This document shows, in pieces, positions 8,570 to 17,398 of a DNA stretch of 64,000 nt (within the stretch, counting starts at the first letter, position 1; each line of letters opens with the position of its first letter). Origin of the DNA: Tunturibacter gelidoferens (GTDB taxonomy: Bacteria > Acidobacteriota > Terriglobia > Terriglobales > Acidobacteriaceae); NCBI RefSeq assembly GCF_040358255.1, contig NZ_CP132938.1:5022001-5086000 (forward strand), given 5' to 3'. A model generated the notes under the pieces. The model worked only from the letters and a program-made list of their open reading frames with translations, was not told where the DNA came from and made no database searches. The position numbers and the translations under genes are program-made.

Positions 8570-9446
8570 CTATAATTTTCTGTTGACTTGGGTGCCAAGT
8601 CTTTTCTGCATCTGCTTGGACGAGTTCCGGCAAACGAAGTAATCGATCCGTTAGACTGCTATGCAGTTCACTCAAATCCCCCTTATACCATTCTGATGCC
8701 ATCGGGGGGACTATTGACGTGAGCACTTCAGGAATGATGGTTTGAAATCGTGAGATCCATGAGGCTACTTGTTTATCATGCCAAAGATCTGTATAGACTG
8801 CCATCTCCAAATGAAGAGCAGAACCAAGATTGCCTTCAAAGTTCCATTCCGGACCTCCGAACATGTGGCCGTGATCAATGAAACAAACTTCCTGAGCGTT
8901 TGTGGAGCTTCGTCTGAAGATAGCCTGACGGTTGTCTTGATGATTGGCCCAAACGTCGAGGAGGTACATCCCCAAGAACACCTCCCGATTTGTGATCATG
9001 CTGACTCTTGAAGGGCTTATGTATTCTGTTGGCCGGTCTGGGCCAGAGGTCTGGCCTACAAACAGACTACCAAAATGCATACCCTTATCGGGGCGGCGTA
9101 CTCCAGATGGAAGTTCGAACCAGAGGTCCGGATGACTGTCGATGAAGCTGTCAGAGAGGCATATCCCCCTGGCTTCCGCTACGGGGAGTCCGACCGCTTT
9201 TGCAACGAGGCTCCCCATGTGTTCATTGGCGAGGAGGTTGGGGCCTATGGGATTGTCCGTCATCTTTACAACATAGTGCCGGCCATCATTGGCTCGAACT
9301 AAAATCGACTGCGAACCACCTTTCATCTTCCTGATGTATTTGTTGGCAGAGAGAATGGCATTAGAACAAGGATGAAGGCTATCTTCAAAGGAACAAAACT
9401 CAACGAGACCCACTTTTCCTCCAAACGGAACCTCTGAAGCGTACAT
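8478..9446 (-). CDS. HipA-like kinase domain protein, copy A
   Basis: A 322-residue stand-alone kinase of the HipA-like fold. The N-lobe has the glycine-rich loop 'KMKGGSQSILV', nucleotide-binding Lys61 in 'HYVVKMTDNP' and Glu75 in 'LLANEHMGSL'. The C-lobe has the catalytic loop 'WANHQDNRQAIF' (Asp171, Asn172) and the metal-binding Asp191 in 'CFIDHGHMFGG'. All kinase essentials look intact. HipA toxins phosphorylate glutamyl-tRNA synthetase, but this shorter family lacks the HipA N-terminal subdomain and no HipB-type DNA-binding antitoxin is adjacent, so its target is unknown. Bases 8869-9419 (codons 10 to 193) are identical to the inverted copy at 43116-43666, whereas the C-terminal 127 residues are only about 70% identical. 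Upstream DNA is also conserved between the copies. Confidence 0.8.
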   Translation of the reverse strand: MYASEVPFGGKVGLVEFCSFEDSLHPCSNAILSANKYIRKMKGGSQSILVRANDGRHYVVKMTDNPIGPNLLANEHMGSLVAKAVGLPVAEARGICLSDSFIDSHPDLWFELPSGVRRPDKGMHFGSLFVGQTSGPDRPTEYISPSRVSMITNREVFLGMYLLDVWANHQDNRQAIFRRSSTNAQEVCFIDHGHMFGGPEWNFEGNLGSALHLEMAVYTDLWHDKQVASWISRFQTIIPEVLTSIVPPMASEWYKGDLSELHSSLTDRLLRLPELVQADAEKTWHPSQQKIIDESLRLSDLGIHDLRTPDTRSAFRRGRATA

Positions 9447-9525
9447 GGTCTGTCCACTTTTCCACTCTACAACTTTTGTTTAGCCCCTTAGGAGTAACTG
9501 TTAGCCACTGTAAGAGTAACGGTTG
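9447..9525 (-). promoter_or_regulatory. Upstream control region of kinase module copy A, shared with copy B
   Basis: About 80 bases before the kinase start are similar to the region before copy B (43016-43088). Shared blocks, read on the coding strand, include GTTACT, GTGGCTAAC against CTGGCTAAC, 'AAGGGGCTA' and 'AAAGTTGTAGAGTGGAAAA'. Conservation of a non-coding region suggests it carries the promoter or a binding site. I cannot identify a clear -35/-10 pair. Confidence 0.35.
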
Positions 9526-10032
9526 GGTTAGAGGAGTGCCAAGACATCCGCTCCTCCCCTGACTGCAGGTATTGGCGTCGGGTCTGATTTTCGGTATTCA
9601 ATGTCCAGACAATCAGCTCCGCCGACATTTTCTTCCGATTCTTAGATCGTGGGGTAGGCAGGTTCTTACAACTTGCCGCAAAGCTGACTTTGCAGGCACT
9701 ACGTGATTACTTCCGGACGGCCCGTGAATCGAGAGCAACACGGAACTGTTTAGGATGTGCGAAGCTCAATGAGGTCGCGGTAGGGACGATCATTTCTGAT
9801 CGTCCCCGCACAGATCCGCAAGAGCGCTCATTAGCGCATGCGGCTCTTATCTCGGATGACTGGCGGCGAAGCGGTCAAGGGGCCAGGGATGGCGCACACG
9901 AGGTGGAGGAAGCCATTGTGCGGCCAGCTTGAGACAACGGACCCAGGCGTACCGGTGTCTTTGACTACGTCGCTTGAGCGCTTGTCCCCAGTATCCGGTG
10001 GATTTCTCGCCCACCTGCGTTGCCAGGGCTGC
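9526..10032. other. Gene-poor stretch with a 10-bp perfect hairpin
   Basis: No intact gene. A perfect inverted repeat lies at 9783-9806: GGGACGATCA, a 4-base loop TTTC, then TGATCGTCCC. It has no T-run, so it is not a classical terminator. The right part (about 9830-10030) is probably the decayed 3' end of the sigma-factor gene to its right. Confidence 0.4.
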
Positions 10033-10250
10033 TTACGTGAAGAGTGCAGCGGCTTCTGCTGAGAAAGATCGCCTCCCGGCCAGTTCCCGGCGCGCCGGAT
10101 CAGCTCCGGTGGCATCCACCCATCCTTCGGCAAAGCCTGCGTAGATCGAATCCACTACCGACTCCAATCGGTCTGGCAGTTCATCGTGTTCCGGGATGCG
10201 GAAGGGGATACGCTCCACCCGTCGTTCGCAGAATTTACCATGACCCATCT
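10033..10250 (-). pseudogene. Remnant of an ECF sigma factor (SigJ/DUF6596 type)
   Basis: On the minus strand the frame shows 'RIPFRIPEHDELPDRLESVV' and then 'SIYAGFAEGW', 'GADP' and 'RRELA'. This is the characteristic middle of large ECF sigma factors that carry a DUF6596-like region ('PxxxELPxRLxxVLxxIYxxxxEGW'). After 'RRELA' the matching 'EAIFLSR' continues in a different frame, so there is a frameshift near 10085. The N-terminal DNA-binding domains and most of the C-terminus are missing. This is a dead fragment. Such sigma factors often sit beside DUF1905- or YCII-type small genes, and a DUF1905 gene indeed starts just to its right. Confidence 0.55.
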
Positions 10251-10252
10251 TC

Positions 10253-10597
10253 CTACCGGCTGAACTTCCCTCGCTCCTTGCGGACCGGATCGATTCTTTC
10301 GAGCAGTGTGACGCTAACAGTGTCGCCCGGCGCCTTTCCGATCGCATGTAGGATCTCAGCTTTCACGGGAAGCTTGTGATTGCCATCTCCCAGTGCCATA
10401 AACGAGCTTTGGAATGGGTATCCGTCAATGGTGCCTTTGACTTTCGCCAATCCACGCGTCCCCAATAACGTGACAGATTCGGGCCAGATGACGTAAGTCC
10501 AGCCACCAGACTTTGGGCTTCTAATGAGGGGTGCCATGAAAGATTGGGTCAGCATCTTTGCCCACTGTGCCATCGAAATTTGCGTTGTGTAATCCAT
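10253..10597 (-). CDS. DUF1905 domain protein
   Basis: At most 114 residues. The start is uncertain (ATG at 10597, or internal ATGs nearer the domain). The core matches the DUF1905 beta-barrel: 'GGWTYVIWPESV', 'LLGTRGLAKVKGTIDGYPF', 'FMALGDGNHKLPVKAEI' and 'AIGKAPGDTVSVTLLERI'. The family is a small soluble fold found in many soil bacteria, often next to or fused with YdeI-like domains. Its biochemical role is not established. It follows a frameshifted DUF1761 gene and an acyltransferase gene on the same strand. The domain looks intact. Confidence 0.75.
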   Translation of the reverse strand: MDYTTQISMAQWAKMLTQSFMAPLIRSPKSGGWTYVIWPESVTLLGTRGLAKVKGTIDGYPFQSSFMALGDGNHKLPVKAEILHAIGKAPGDTVSVTLLERIDPVRKERGKFSR

Positions 10598-10600
10598 AGA

Positions 10601-10944
10601 TTAGTTTTGTTGGACTGTGCGGACCGCTGTCAGATTTACCCGCATTTCCGCATTCTTGCTCGTGAACCATATAGCCAATGTCATGACCAAAATCTTAATC
10701 AGCCAGTCTCCGGAATGAATGAGCCTCAACTCTAGCGGGACATTCGGCCACAGCATTGAACCCGAAGCAGTGTAAAGGGAAAGCCCAGCCAGAGAATGAC
10801 GACGAGGCCAAGTGCCGATCTGAGTTTGTTCACCCCTTGGAGGCCGACGAGCCAACTGATCACACTCGCAAGCAGCAGGTCGCGAAGTATTTCGGCCGCA
10901 ATCGTGAATCCGTCCGGCTGAGCGCTTGCGGTCCCGCCACTCAA
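10601..10944 (-). pseudogene. Frameshifted DUF1761-like small membrane protein
   Basis: Two overlapping frames together make one membrane protein of the DUF1761 type. The first (10944 leftwards) reads 'IAAEILRDLLLASVISWLVG' and then 'ALGLVVILWLGFPFTLL'. The second (from about 10790 to 10601) continues with 'LWPNVPLELRLIHSGDWLIK' and 'ILVMTLAIW'. In intact relatives these join in one frame, so a frameshift lies near 10780-10790. Either the gene is dead or there is a sequencing error. It sits five bases after the acyltransferase stop and four bases before DUF1905, so the three may once have been one operon. Confidence 0.6.
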
Positions 10945-10948
10945 GTGC

Positions 10949-12100
10949 CTAACGCGCGGTGGAGTCGGTCAACTCTTTGCGCTTTTGAGGCGTTTTTACC
11001 CCTTGAAAAAGGCGGGTCAGGATTTTGCGAGCGGGGGTGTCATAAAATTGTGCAGCAGCCCAACAGAGCATGACAAGCAAAGCGGTGTACCCGAGCATGA
11101 TAAACGCGGCAAACGCCTGATGTTCATGGGCGAATCGAATGGCGGGCGGGAGCCCGAGGGGCAGGAGCATGGGCGGGTGCAGGACATAAAGAGGGTACGA
11201 TATGGTGCCGAGAAAAGCGCACAGGGCGGTCCAGCGTGAGGAGAGTGAGACGTGGGCGCCAAGATAGATAATCAGTGGAAAGAGCAGGATGAGCATGGCG
11301 AATTCCGACGCAGGATTACGTGTGAGGACAGGTGGACCACAGAGAGAAAGCACGAAGATGAAAGTAAGGGTGATACCTGCCAGAAGAGAGGCCCGCCAGA
11401 CCGGAGATCGAGCGGGTGCGCGGTGGCGATAGATTCGAAAGGTGAGTACACCTAAGAGAAAAGACATCGAAACACGGCTAAAACCGACGTAGGCTCTGTC
11501 GGCGGTGGAACCGAGGTCGAGCGTACCCAGTTGAAGGCGCTCTGCGAAGAGGGAGACAGCAGCAAGAGTCGCTAAGCCGACGATAATGCCGGTGCTGGCC
11601 AGTCGTAAGCGCAGCAGAGCGGCATAGAAGAGATTGGCAACGAGTTCGCAGAAGAGGGTCCACATCACGCCGTCTAGCGGAAAAAGATTGAGTGAAAGCG
11701 AGGGAAGGACGAGCAACCCAAGAACGGTTTCGATGGTGATGGGAAGAATGAATTTGCTAAGGATGCCCCGCAGCTGCATTTTGATGACCAGTTCGATTGC
11801 TCCGACGAAGGTGCCGAGGGTTGCAATAGGATAGAGACGGATAAGGCGCGCAACCAAGAAGCTCTTGAATGTCAGAAAGCTGCAAAGGCGTTTTTCATAG
11901 GAGAAGGCTATGACAAACCCGCTGAGGCAGAAGAAGAAGTCAACGGCGAGAAAACTATTCTCGGTGGCAAAAGGCTGCGCGAAGGAGCGTGGAGCATGCC
12001 TCATGATGACGAGGACGGCCGCCAAGCCGCGAAGTGCGTCAAGAAAGTGGAAGCGGTGGTGCTCGCCGGTCGTGCCTGGATTGATAACTATGTTCGTCAA
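10949..12100 (-). CDS. Acyltransferase 3 family membrane protein (OafA/YrhL-like)
   Basis: A 383-residue multi-pass inner-membrane protein. The hallmark motifs of acyltransferase family 3 are present: 'FLDALRGLAAVLVIMRHA' with the catalytic His at the end of the first helix, 'AVDFFFCLSGFVIAFSYEKR' and 'FLVARLIRLYP'. About ten hydrophobic helices follow, and there is no fused SGNH domain. Such enzymes O-acetylate or otherwise acylate surface sugars, taking the acyl group across the membrane. It lies a little left of the polysaccharide locus, so modification of that glycan is plausible. A second family member lies at 46458-47501, and a truncated stub is at 56672. Confidence 0.9.
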   Translation of the reverse strand: MTNIVINPGTTGEHHRFHFLDALRGLAAVLVIMRHAPRSFAQPFATENSFLAVDFFFCLSGFVIAFSYEKRLCSFLTFKSFLVARLIRLYPIATLGTFVGAIELVIKMQLRGILSKFILPITIETVLGLLVLPSLSLNLFPLDGVMWTLFCELVANLFYAALLRLRLASTGIIVGLATLAAVSLFAERLQLGTLDLGSTADRAYVGFSRVSMSFLLGVLTFRIYRHRAPARSPVWRASLLAGITLTFIFVLSLCGPPVLTRNPASEFAMLILLFPLIIYLGAHVSLSSRWTALCAFLGTISYPLYVLHPPMLLPLGLPPAIRFAHEHQAFAAFIMLGYTALLVMLCWAAAQFYDTPARKILTRLFQGVKTPQKRKELTDSTAR

Positions 12101-12753
12101 GAGTTTTCCATCATAGGTCTAAAGTAGCATTGGACATGAAGTCTGGATTTCAGATGACAACGGAGTTCGCCGAATCGAACAGGAAGCGAGTGCCGTCTCG
12201 CCGCTGTTATCCCCAAATTTCGCAGTGTTTCGCGTCCCAGCGATTTTACCTTCGGACTTGACGCCTCGCTTTGGGCCGTAACTCCAACCGGTGTATCGCG
12301 TTTTGCCCAAGAGCAATGGCAGGCAATGGACGTCATTAGCTCTATCCCCAGAGAGACCCTAAAGCGAAGCGATGGATGGAGATCCGATGCTGTGTGCAGA
12401 ATTCTGATCGGTCACAAGGGCAATGCCTGGATCGCGAACAACGCGGGTCTTGACCAGCTCCGTCGAAACAGATTGAAGAGGATGAGTCTTCCTCCTGCAG
12501 AGGATGATTAATTTGCTAGCGCTTCTGAGAAGAAGGAATCGGTGTGACTTGGTAGTTCGAGCTCGACACTGACTCATATTGCATCTGACGGATCGATTAA
12601 AGCCTTCCCAAGATCCAGCACTCAATCTGCATTCGAAGCGACCGCAAAGGAACGATTTGGCCGGCTGACGAAGGGCTCTTTCGCCTTGAGAAGGCTTGTG
12701 GATACCAAAATAGAAAGGAAGTAAAATACCCCATGGACAAGATCTAGATGTGG
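12101..12753. other. Gene-free stretch left of the IS481-type element
   Basis: Only short frames of unlikely composition. I see no RNA, repeat or recognisable remnant. Confidence 0.4.
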
Positions 12754-13581
12754 TGTGTCAACCGATTGTTGTCCTTGAGAACTCGGCTGATGGGTGGTAG
12801 TTGGTTGAGACTGGCGTGAGGCCGGTGCCAGTTGTACTGATGGGTCATGCGGGAAGCGAGGCGGTTCGTTCTTCGGAGTTTTGGTAGGTGCGGGCATAGG
12901 CCCATTCGCGGATGGCAGTCTGGATGAAGCGGTCCGCCTTGCCATTGGTGCGCGTAGTGTAAGGCCGGGTCCGGCGGTGCCAAGCCGTGGCCGCAGCCAG
13001 GAAGTGAGTCGAGCTGCGATCGGTCTGGTCCGGGTACATGGCCGTGAAGGCGAGCCGCGAGTGGTTGTCGATAGCGATGTGCAGGAACTCCGCGCCGATG
13101 CCCTTGACGCCATCGCGGCGGTCGCCTGTGACGCGGTGCGAGGGCCGCTGGATACGCACCAGACGCTTGATGTCCAGATGCACAAGATCGCCCGGAGCGG
13201 CGTGTTCGTAGCGGTTTGGCGGTATCCGTTGCTCCAGATCGCGGATGCGGTTCAGCTTCAGCCGGCGCAGCACCCGGCTGACCGTGGCCCGGCTCATATC
13301 GAGCTGCCGCGCGATCCGCACCCCGGTCCAACGTTCTCGCCGCAACCGTTCGATCTCTACGACCCGCTCCTCTTCAATCCTGCGTGGCGAGCGGTGCGGA
13401 CGCGACGTGCGATCCCTCAGCCCCGCCACGCCCTGCTCCCGGTACCGCCGGACCCATTTGGCCGCCGGCTGAGCTTGAACTCGGCCTCGGCCTCCTTCAA
13501 GCTCAACCGGCCCTCCAAAACTCTCTTCGCAAGCTCCTCTCGACGAACAATCGTCAGTCGAGCATGATGGTGATAGTCCAT
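12744..13581 (-). pseudogene. IS481-family transposase, frameshifted and internally deleted
   Basis: The start 'MDYHHHARLTIVRREELAKR' at 13581 is the standard N-terminus of an IS481 transposase. Later parts are in other frames: 'GLRDRTSRPHRSPRR', 'RWTGVRIARQLDMSRATVSR', 'HLDIKRLVRI' (first catalytic Asp), 'AIDNHSRLAFTAMYPD' and 'QYNWHRPHASLNQLPPISR'. At least two frameshifts separate these. Between 'FLAAATAWHRR' and 'TRPYTTRTNGKADRF' about 35 residues are missing, including the usual 'LLTDNG' with the second catalytic Asp. The usual 'NGKAERF' Glu has become Asp. The enzyme is therefore dead. Confidence 0.85.
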
Positions 13582-13664
13582 TCGGTCTCCTCGGTCGCTG
13601 TGGCTTCGCAACTTCAGCTTCCCAGTTCTCGATCGAATGGACAACAACCTATTGAAATTTCACA
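12754..13664 (-). mobile_element. Defective IS481-family insertion sequence
   Basis: About 911 bp bounded by imperfect terminal inverted repeats. The left end reads TGTGTCAACCGATTGTTGTC. The right end, on the opposite strand, starts TGTGAAATTT and shares 'GTTGTTGTCC'. Both ends start with TGTG, as is usual for IS481 elements. The single transposase gene it carries is broken, so the copy cannot move by itself. No target duplication was established. Confidence 0.7.
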
Positions 13665-14134
13665 CCTAGCGACTAGTTGTTTTGGCCGTAGTTGTGGTGG
13701 CGCTGCTATTTTGCTCTCAAAGGTCATGGATTATTCCCATCCCACGATTCCGCTCCCAGAACGATAGGTTAATCAATGGGTCGTCGAGCCAGTTTCAACC
13801 ACCCGACCCCAACGAAGAATCCGGTCACGAAAACGAAGAACCAAGGTATACCAGTCCTTAGAAGTGCAGACCAAACCGGCAACAGTGAACAAGACCATAG
13901 ATACCAGTTCTAAATTGCTAAGTTTCATAGATTCACTTTCCAAACATTATAAAGTGAGACCCGACCGATGCCGAGGGTTGTTGGATCAAACAGGTTGCCC
14001 CGTTCCAATTTCTATCTCTCTGGTCGCGAAGCCGAATCATGAATAGCGTTCAGCGGATATAATTTTTCAAACTCGTTTATAAGGAGCTTCAAATCCAAAC
14101 TTTACCGAAATACCTGATCACTTGGCAAAAGTTA
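13665..14134. other. Intergenic region leading into the polysaccharide locus
   Basis: No coding region. An AAGGAG ribosome site at 14081-14086 precedes the membrane glycosyltransferase frame, but no ATG/GTG/TTG lies at proper spacing, which leaves that gene's start open. Confidence 0.4.
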
Positions 14135-15622
14135 TTGACTGCTTTGCTGATCGCGTGTTGCGTATGCTTCGCTCTTCTGTCCTTGCATTGGAGATGGATG
14201 GGCGACACGCAAGTTTTTCACTACGGCGTCTTCTTAATGAAGGCGGGGATGTCTCCCTATCGTCAGATTATCGACTTCAACATGCCCGGTTCCTACTGGT
14301 TTGATTTTCTCGGAACGACGCTTTTTGGCTCGTCCGATCTAGGATGGAGGCTTTACGACTATACGTTACTGAGTCTACTCGCGTTTGCGACAATATCGAT
14401 CACTTCCACCTGCGATTGGTTCGCCGGACTATACGCTGCTGTGCTCTTCGCACTCATTCACGCTTCGGAAGGACCTCTGGCAACGGCTGAAAGAGATGAA
14501 GTGATGACCGTTCTAGTGGTTGTAGGTTACGCTCTCGTTTTTCTTGGTGTTCGTTATCGGCGTCCTGTTCATTTTTTTACGTCCGGAATTTGTCTAGCTC
14601 TAGCTGCCACCATCAAACCGACGGCCGCCGCATTCGAAGTCCTTCTAACAGTTACTGCTCTTTTCCAACTCCGCAAAGAGGGTGTTCGTACCTTTCCGTT
14701 TTTGCGTGCAATTGTCGTAGCTACCCTGATAATCCTAGCAGCGACGCTGATGTTTCTTTTATGGCGCTCTTCTTTCAATGCGTTTCTTATGCGGGCTCTA
14801 CCTCTAGGTGCTTTTTACTCGGCCAGCATCCGACCATCGTTCCCCTATTTGTTGCATTACAGTACACCGCGCGGACTAATCCCACTTCTTCCACTAGCAG
14901 GTTTACTTTTTTTCCTCAATAGATCTTGGCGCGATTGGCGTTTTCGAGTGATTGTCGGTGGTGCGATATTGGGTCTGGCGTCGTACTTCGCCCAAACGAA
15001 AGGTTTTGCATACCATCGCTATCCCTTCGTCGCTTTTGCACTCCTGTGGTGCGGTATGGAGTTTACGGCAGCGCTTCGGAGAGGAAGACTTATAGGCGCG
15101 ATTGGGGGCGCAGGCCTTCTGATCGGTGCAGTTTTAATCGCACCGTTTTACCTCTACAGAACTTTTAATTTTGTTCAAACCGATCTAATTTCAATGGGAC
15201 TCGTCAACGACCTAGAGCGATATCCGTCAGATAAATTAAATGGAAGGGTTCAGTGCCTCGACGGCGTCGCCGGATGTTATAGCGCGCTCTACCGGCTTCG
15301 TTTGAAGCAGAGTACCGGTCTGATGGGCGATCAACTGCTTTTTTCGTCCCATCCAAACCCTGCGGTCGACACATACCGCGATGAATTTATGAATGAAATT
15401 AAATCCGATCCTCCTCTAATTTTTGTTGAAACTAGTTATAGATTCGGGGATCCTCAAACTTTCGATAAAATAGATGCGTGGCCCGCATTCGCGGAGTTCT
15501 TGCGGACTAATTATGCGCTTGTCGGTGAGGGTCCCGGCGACTTGCGAACCCAGGGGGCTGACCCGCTCGGCTACCGCATATATTTGCAGGCTGGTAGCCA
15601 GCTTACGGCCACAACTCAATAG
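14135..15622 (+). CDS. Multi-pass membrane glycosyltransferase (GT39/GT83-like)
   Basis: About 495 residues from a TTG at 14135. The frame is open further upstream and a good AAGGAG lies at 14081, so the true start may be earlier with an unusual codon. Roughly ten hydrophobic helices are evident. Near the N-terminus comes 'WMGDTQVFHYGVFLMKAG' followed by 'SPYRQIIDFNMPGSYWFDFL', a loop with acidic residues of the kind used by polyprenyl-phosphate-sugar-dependent GT-C transferases (ArnT/PMT type). A soluble periplasmic tail follows after residue 360. It should transfer a sugar from a lipid carrier on the outer face of the inner membrane. It converges with the ThDP enzyme gene and is the left edge of the CDP-sugar cluster. 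Confidence 0.7.
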   Translation: MTALLIACCVCFALLSLHWRWMGDTQVFHYGVFLMKAGMSPYRQIIDFNMPGSYWFDFLGTTLFGSSDLGWRLYDYTLLSLLAFATISITSTCDWFAGLYAAVLFALIHASEGPLATAERDEVMTVLVVVGYALVFLGVRYRRPVHFFTSGICLALAATIKPTAAAFEVLLTVTALFQLRKEGVRTFPFLRAIVVATLIILAATLMFLLWRSSFNAFLMRALPLGAFYSASIRPSFPYLLHYSTPRGLIPLLPLAGLLFFLNRSWRDWRFRVIVGGAILGLASYFAQTKGFAYHRYPFVAFALLWCGMEFTAALRRGRLIGAIGGAGLLIGAVLIAPFYLYRTFNFVQTDLISMGLVNDLERYPSDKLNGRVQCLDGVAGCYSALYRLRLKQSTGLMGDQLLFSSHPNPAVDTYRDEFMNEIKSDPPLIFVETSYRFGDPQTFDKIDAWPAFAEFLRTNYALVGEGPGDLRTQGADPLGYRIYLQAGSQLTATTQ

Positions 15623-15667
15623 ATGGAAGTTAGCTTCATCGACCTGAGACTTTTGATGAGTGTGATC

Positions 15668-17398
15668 CTAGGTACTCTCCATCGCAATTGGTTTTGCTTC
15701 TGGCTCCATCTCGTTCATTGGCCGACCAAAAGCAATCTTTGGATAGACGTTGGTAAATGTATCGATAGAGACATCGATGAGAGCTGGTTCCGCGGGGTCT
15801 TCCCACAGCGAACGCAGTCCACCATCTACTTGGTCTTGATTCGAAATGCTTAGGCCTCTAATTCCGAACGCTTCGGCAACCCGGGGAAAATCAGGGGCGC
15901 TATAGCCCCACAGCGTGGATTGATATTGCTCCTTAAAGTAGCTTTGCTGAAACTGCCGCACCATTCCGTGGCAATGGTTGTTGATCACCACGATCTTAAC
16001 CGGGAGTCGATTACGAATTATGGTTTGCAGTTCCTGCAGATTGCACTGAAATCCTCCATCCCCGGCAATTACGACGACCGGACGAGGCGCCAGCGAAGCG
16101 GCTGCGCCGATGGCAGCTGGCAAAGCAAAACCCATCGAACCCATCCCGCCGGATGTAATCCACCGCTGGTCTCCTCTCACTTCAATCGACTGTGCGGCCC
16201 ACATCTGATGTTGTCCCACGTCAACTAGATATGCGCCGGCAGAAGCTGAAACGGAAGAAAGCTGATGCATAAAGACATTTGGATTGATGCCTGGGAGTTC
16301 AGCAAGTTCCAAGCGGTCGTCATATTTCCTGTGAAGGCCTTCGATCTCCTCTCGCCATGTTGACCAGTTTGGTCCCGCTAGATTTCCTAGCTCTTCCAAT
16401 GCTGCTTCCAAAAAGGGCCTGAGATCGCTGTTGACAGCGATACAGTCTGGTATCCGGTTGTTTATCTCGCCGGGTTCGCAGTCAACATGCACAATTACAC
16501 GATCTCCTTTGAAAAACTTCGTGTCGTTGCCAGTTTGGCGTATATCGAGCCGGCTACCAAGAACCAGTAGAAGATCACTATTTGCAAGAGCGTGGTTCGC
16601 CCAGCGATTGGCGTAGCTCCCAATCATGCCAACACGCAACGGGTCATTGTATGGCATGACGTCAACAGCAAGAAGACTATTAACGACCGGAATACCCAGC
16701 CTTCTAACGAAGGTGTGTAATTGTTCCAAAGCGTTTCCAGCCCGGACGCCGGCGCCCACTAAAATCAATGGACGCTTTGATCTCACCAATTCCTCTCGGA
16801 GCTGTCGCCAGACGCAACGGGACGCCATAGGAGTGGAAGTCGCGGCATGTGCGATTGCATCTGGCTCCGCAACGTTTAGCATAGAATTCTGAATATCCAT
16901 GGGGATATCAAGCAGGACAGGTCCAGGTCTACCTGTTACCGCGAGATCAAAGGCGCGTTCCAACAACTTAGGCAGTTCGTCCGGTGTATTTACCTGCCAA
17001 GAAGCCTTCGTTATTGGCTTGGACATTGCGACAATATCGCTCTCTTGAAAGCCAAGTTGGCGAATCGCGCGATCTCCACGAAGTTCATGACGGTTCACTT
17101 GGCCAGTGATGAAAACTGCTGGAGAGGAATCGAAGTGACAGCTGCCAATCCCTGTAAGCAGATTAATCGCACCCGGTCCACTGGTAGCCATTGCGACACC
17201 CGGAACTCCTGTTAACCGTCCAGCGGCGTCAGCCGCAAAGGCGGCTGCCTGCTCGTGATGCATGCTTAGGACACGAATTTTTTTGAACTCATAGAGCGAG
17301 TTCAAAAGGTGGGTGATCATCCCGCCAGGGAGCTCAAAGACAGTTCTAACGCCTCGGAGGTACATGTATCGTGCAATGTAGTCGGTGGCTTTGATCAC
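15668..17398 (-). CDS. Acetolactate-synthase-like ThDP enzyme, candidate YerE-type branching acetyl transferase
   Basis: A 576-residue thiamine-diphosphate enzyme. The N-terminal domain has the catalytic Glu in 'MHHEQAAAFAADAAGR' and 'ATSGPGAINLLTGI'. The C-terminal domain has the ThDP motif: 'AGDGGFQCNLQELQ', then Asn-Asn in 'IVVINNHCHG'. By general similarity it is an acetolactate-synthase-like protein. Context argues against amino-acid synthesis, because it overlaps the rfbG start by four bases and sits in a CDP-hexose cluster. In yersiniose A biosynthesis, YerE joins a two-carbon unit from pyruvate to C4 of a CDP-3,6-dideoxy-4-ketohexose; this gene is the obvious candidate for that step. 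The family is certain and the substrate is inferred. No separate regulatory subunit gene is present, as expected for YerE. Confidence 0.8.
   Translation of the reverse strand: MIKATDYIARYMYLRGVRTVFELPGGMITHLLNSLYEFKKIRVLSMHHEQAAAFAADAAGRLTGVPGVAMATSGPGAINLLTGIGSCHFDSSPAVFITGQVNRHELRGDRAIRQLGFQESDIVAMSKPITKASWQVNTPDELPKLLERAFDLAVTGRPGPVLLDIPMDIQNSMLNVAEPDAIAHAATSTPMASRCVWRQLREELVRSKRPLILVGAGVRAGNALEQLHTFVRRLGIPVVNSLLAVDVMPYNDPLRVGMIGSYANRWANHALANSDLLLVLGSRLDIRQTGNDTKFFKGDRVIVHVDCEPGEINNRIPDCIAVNSDLRPFLEAALEELGNLAGPNWSTWREEIEGLHRKYDDRLELAELPGINPNVFMHQLSSVSASAGAYLVDVGQHQMWAAQSIEVRGDQRWITSGGMGSMGFALPAAIGAAASLAPRPVVVIAGDGGFQCNLQELQTIIRNRLPVKIVVINNHCHGMVRQFQQSYFKEQYQSTLWGYSAPDFPRVAEAFGIRGLSISNQDQVDGGLRSLWEDPAEPALIDVSIDTFTNVYPKIAFGRPMNEMEPEAKPIAMEST

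Noticed and set aside
12881..13567. 228-codon plus-strand frame
   Set aside because: It is antisense to the IS481-type transposase, and its Arg/Pro/Ser-rich composition is that of a shadow frame.
15668..17398. Annotation as biosynthetic acetolactate synthase IlvB
   Set aside because: No ilvN/ilvC neighbours are present, and the gene overlaps rfbG in a CDP-sugar operon. The branching-sugar role fits better, though it is unproven.
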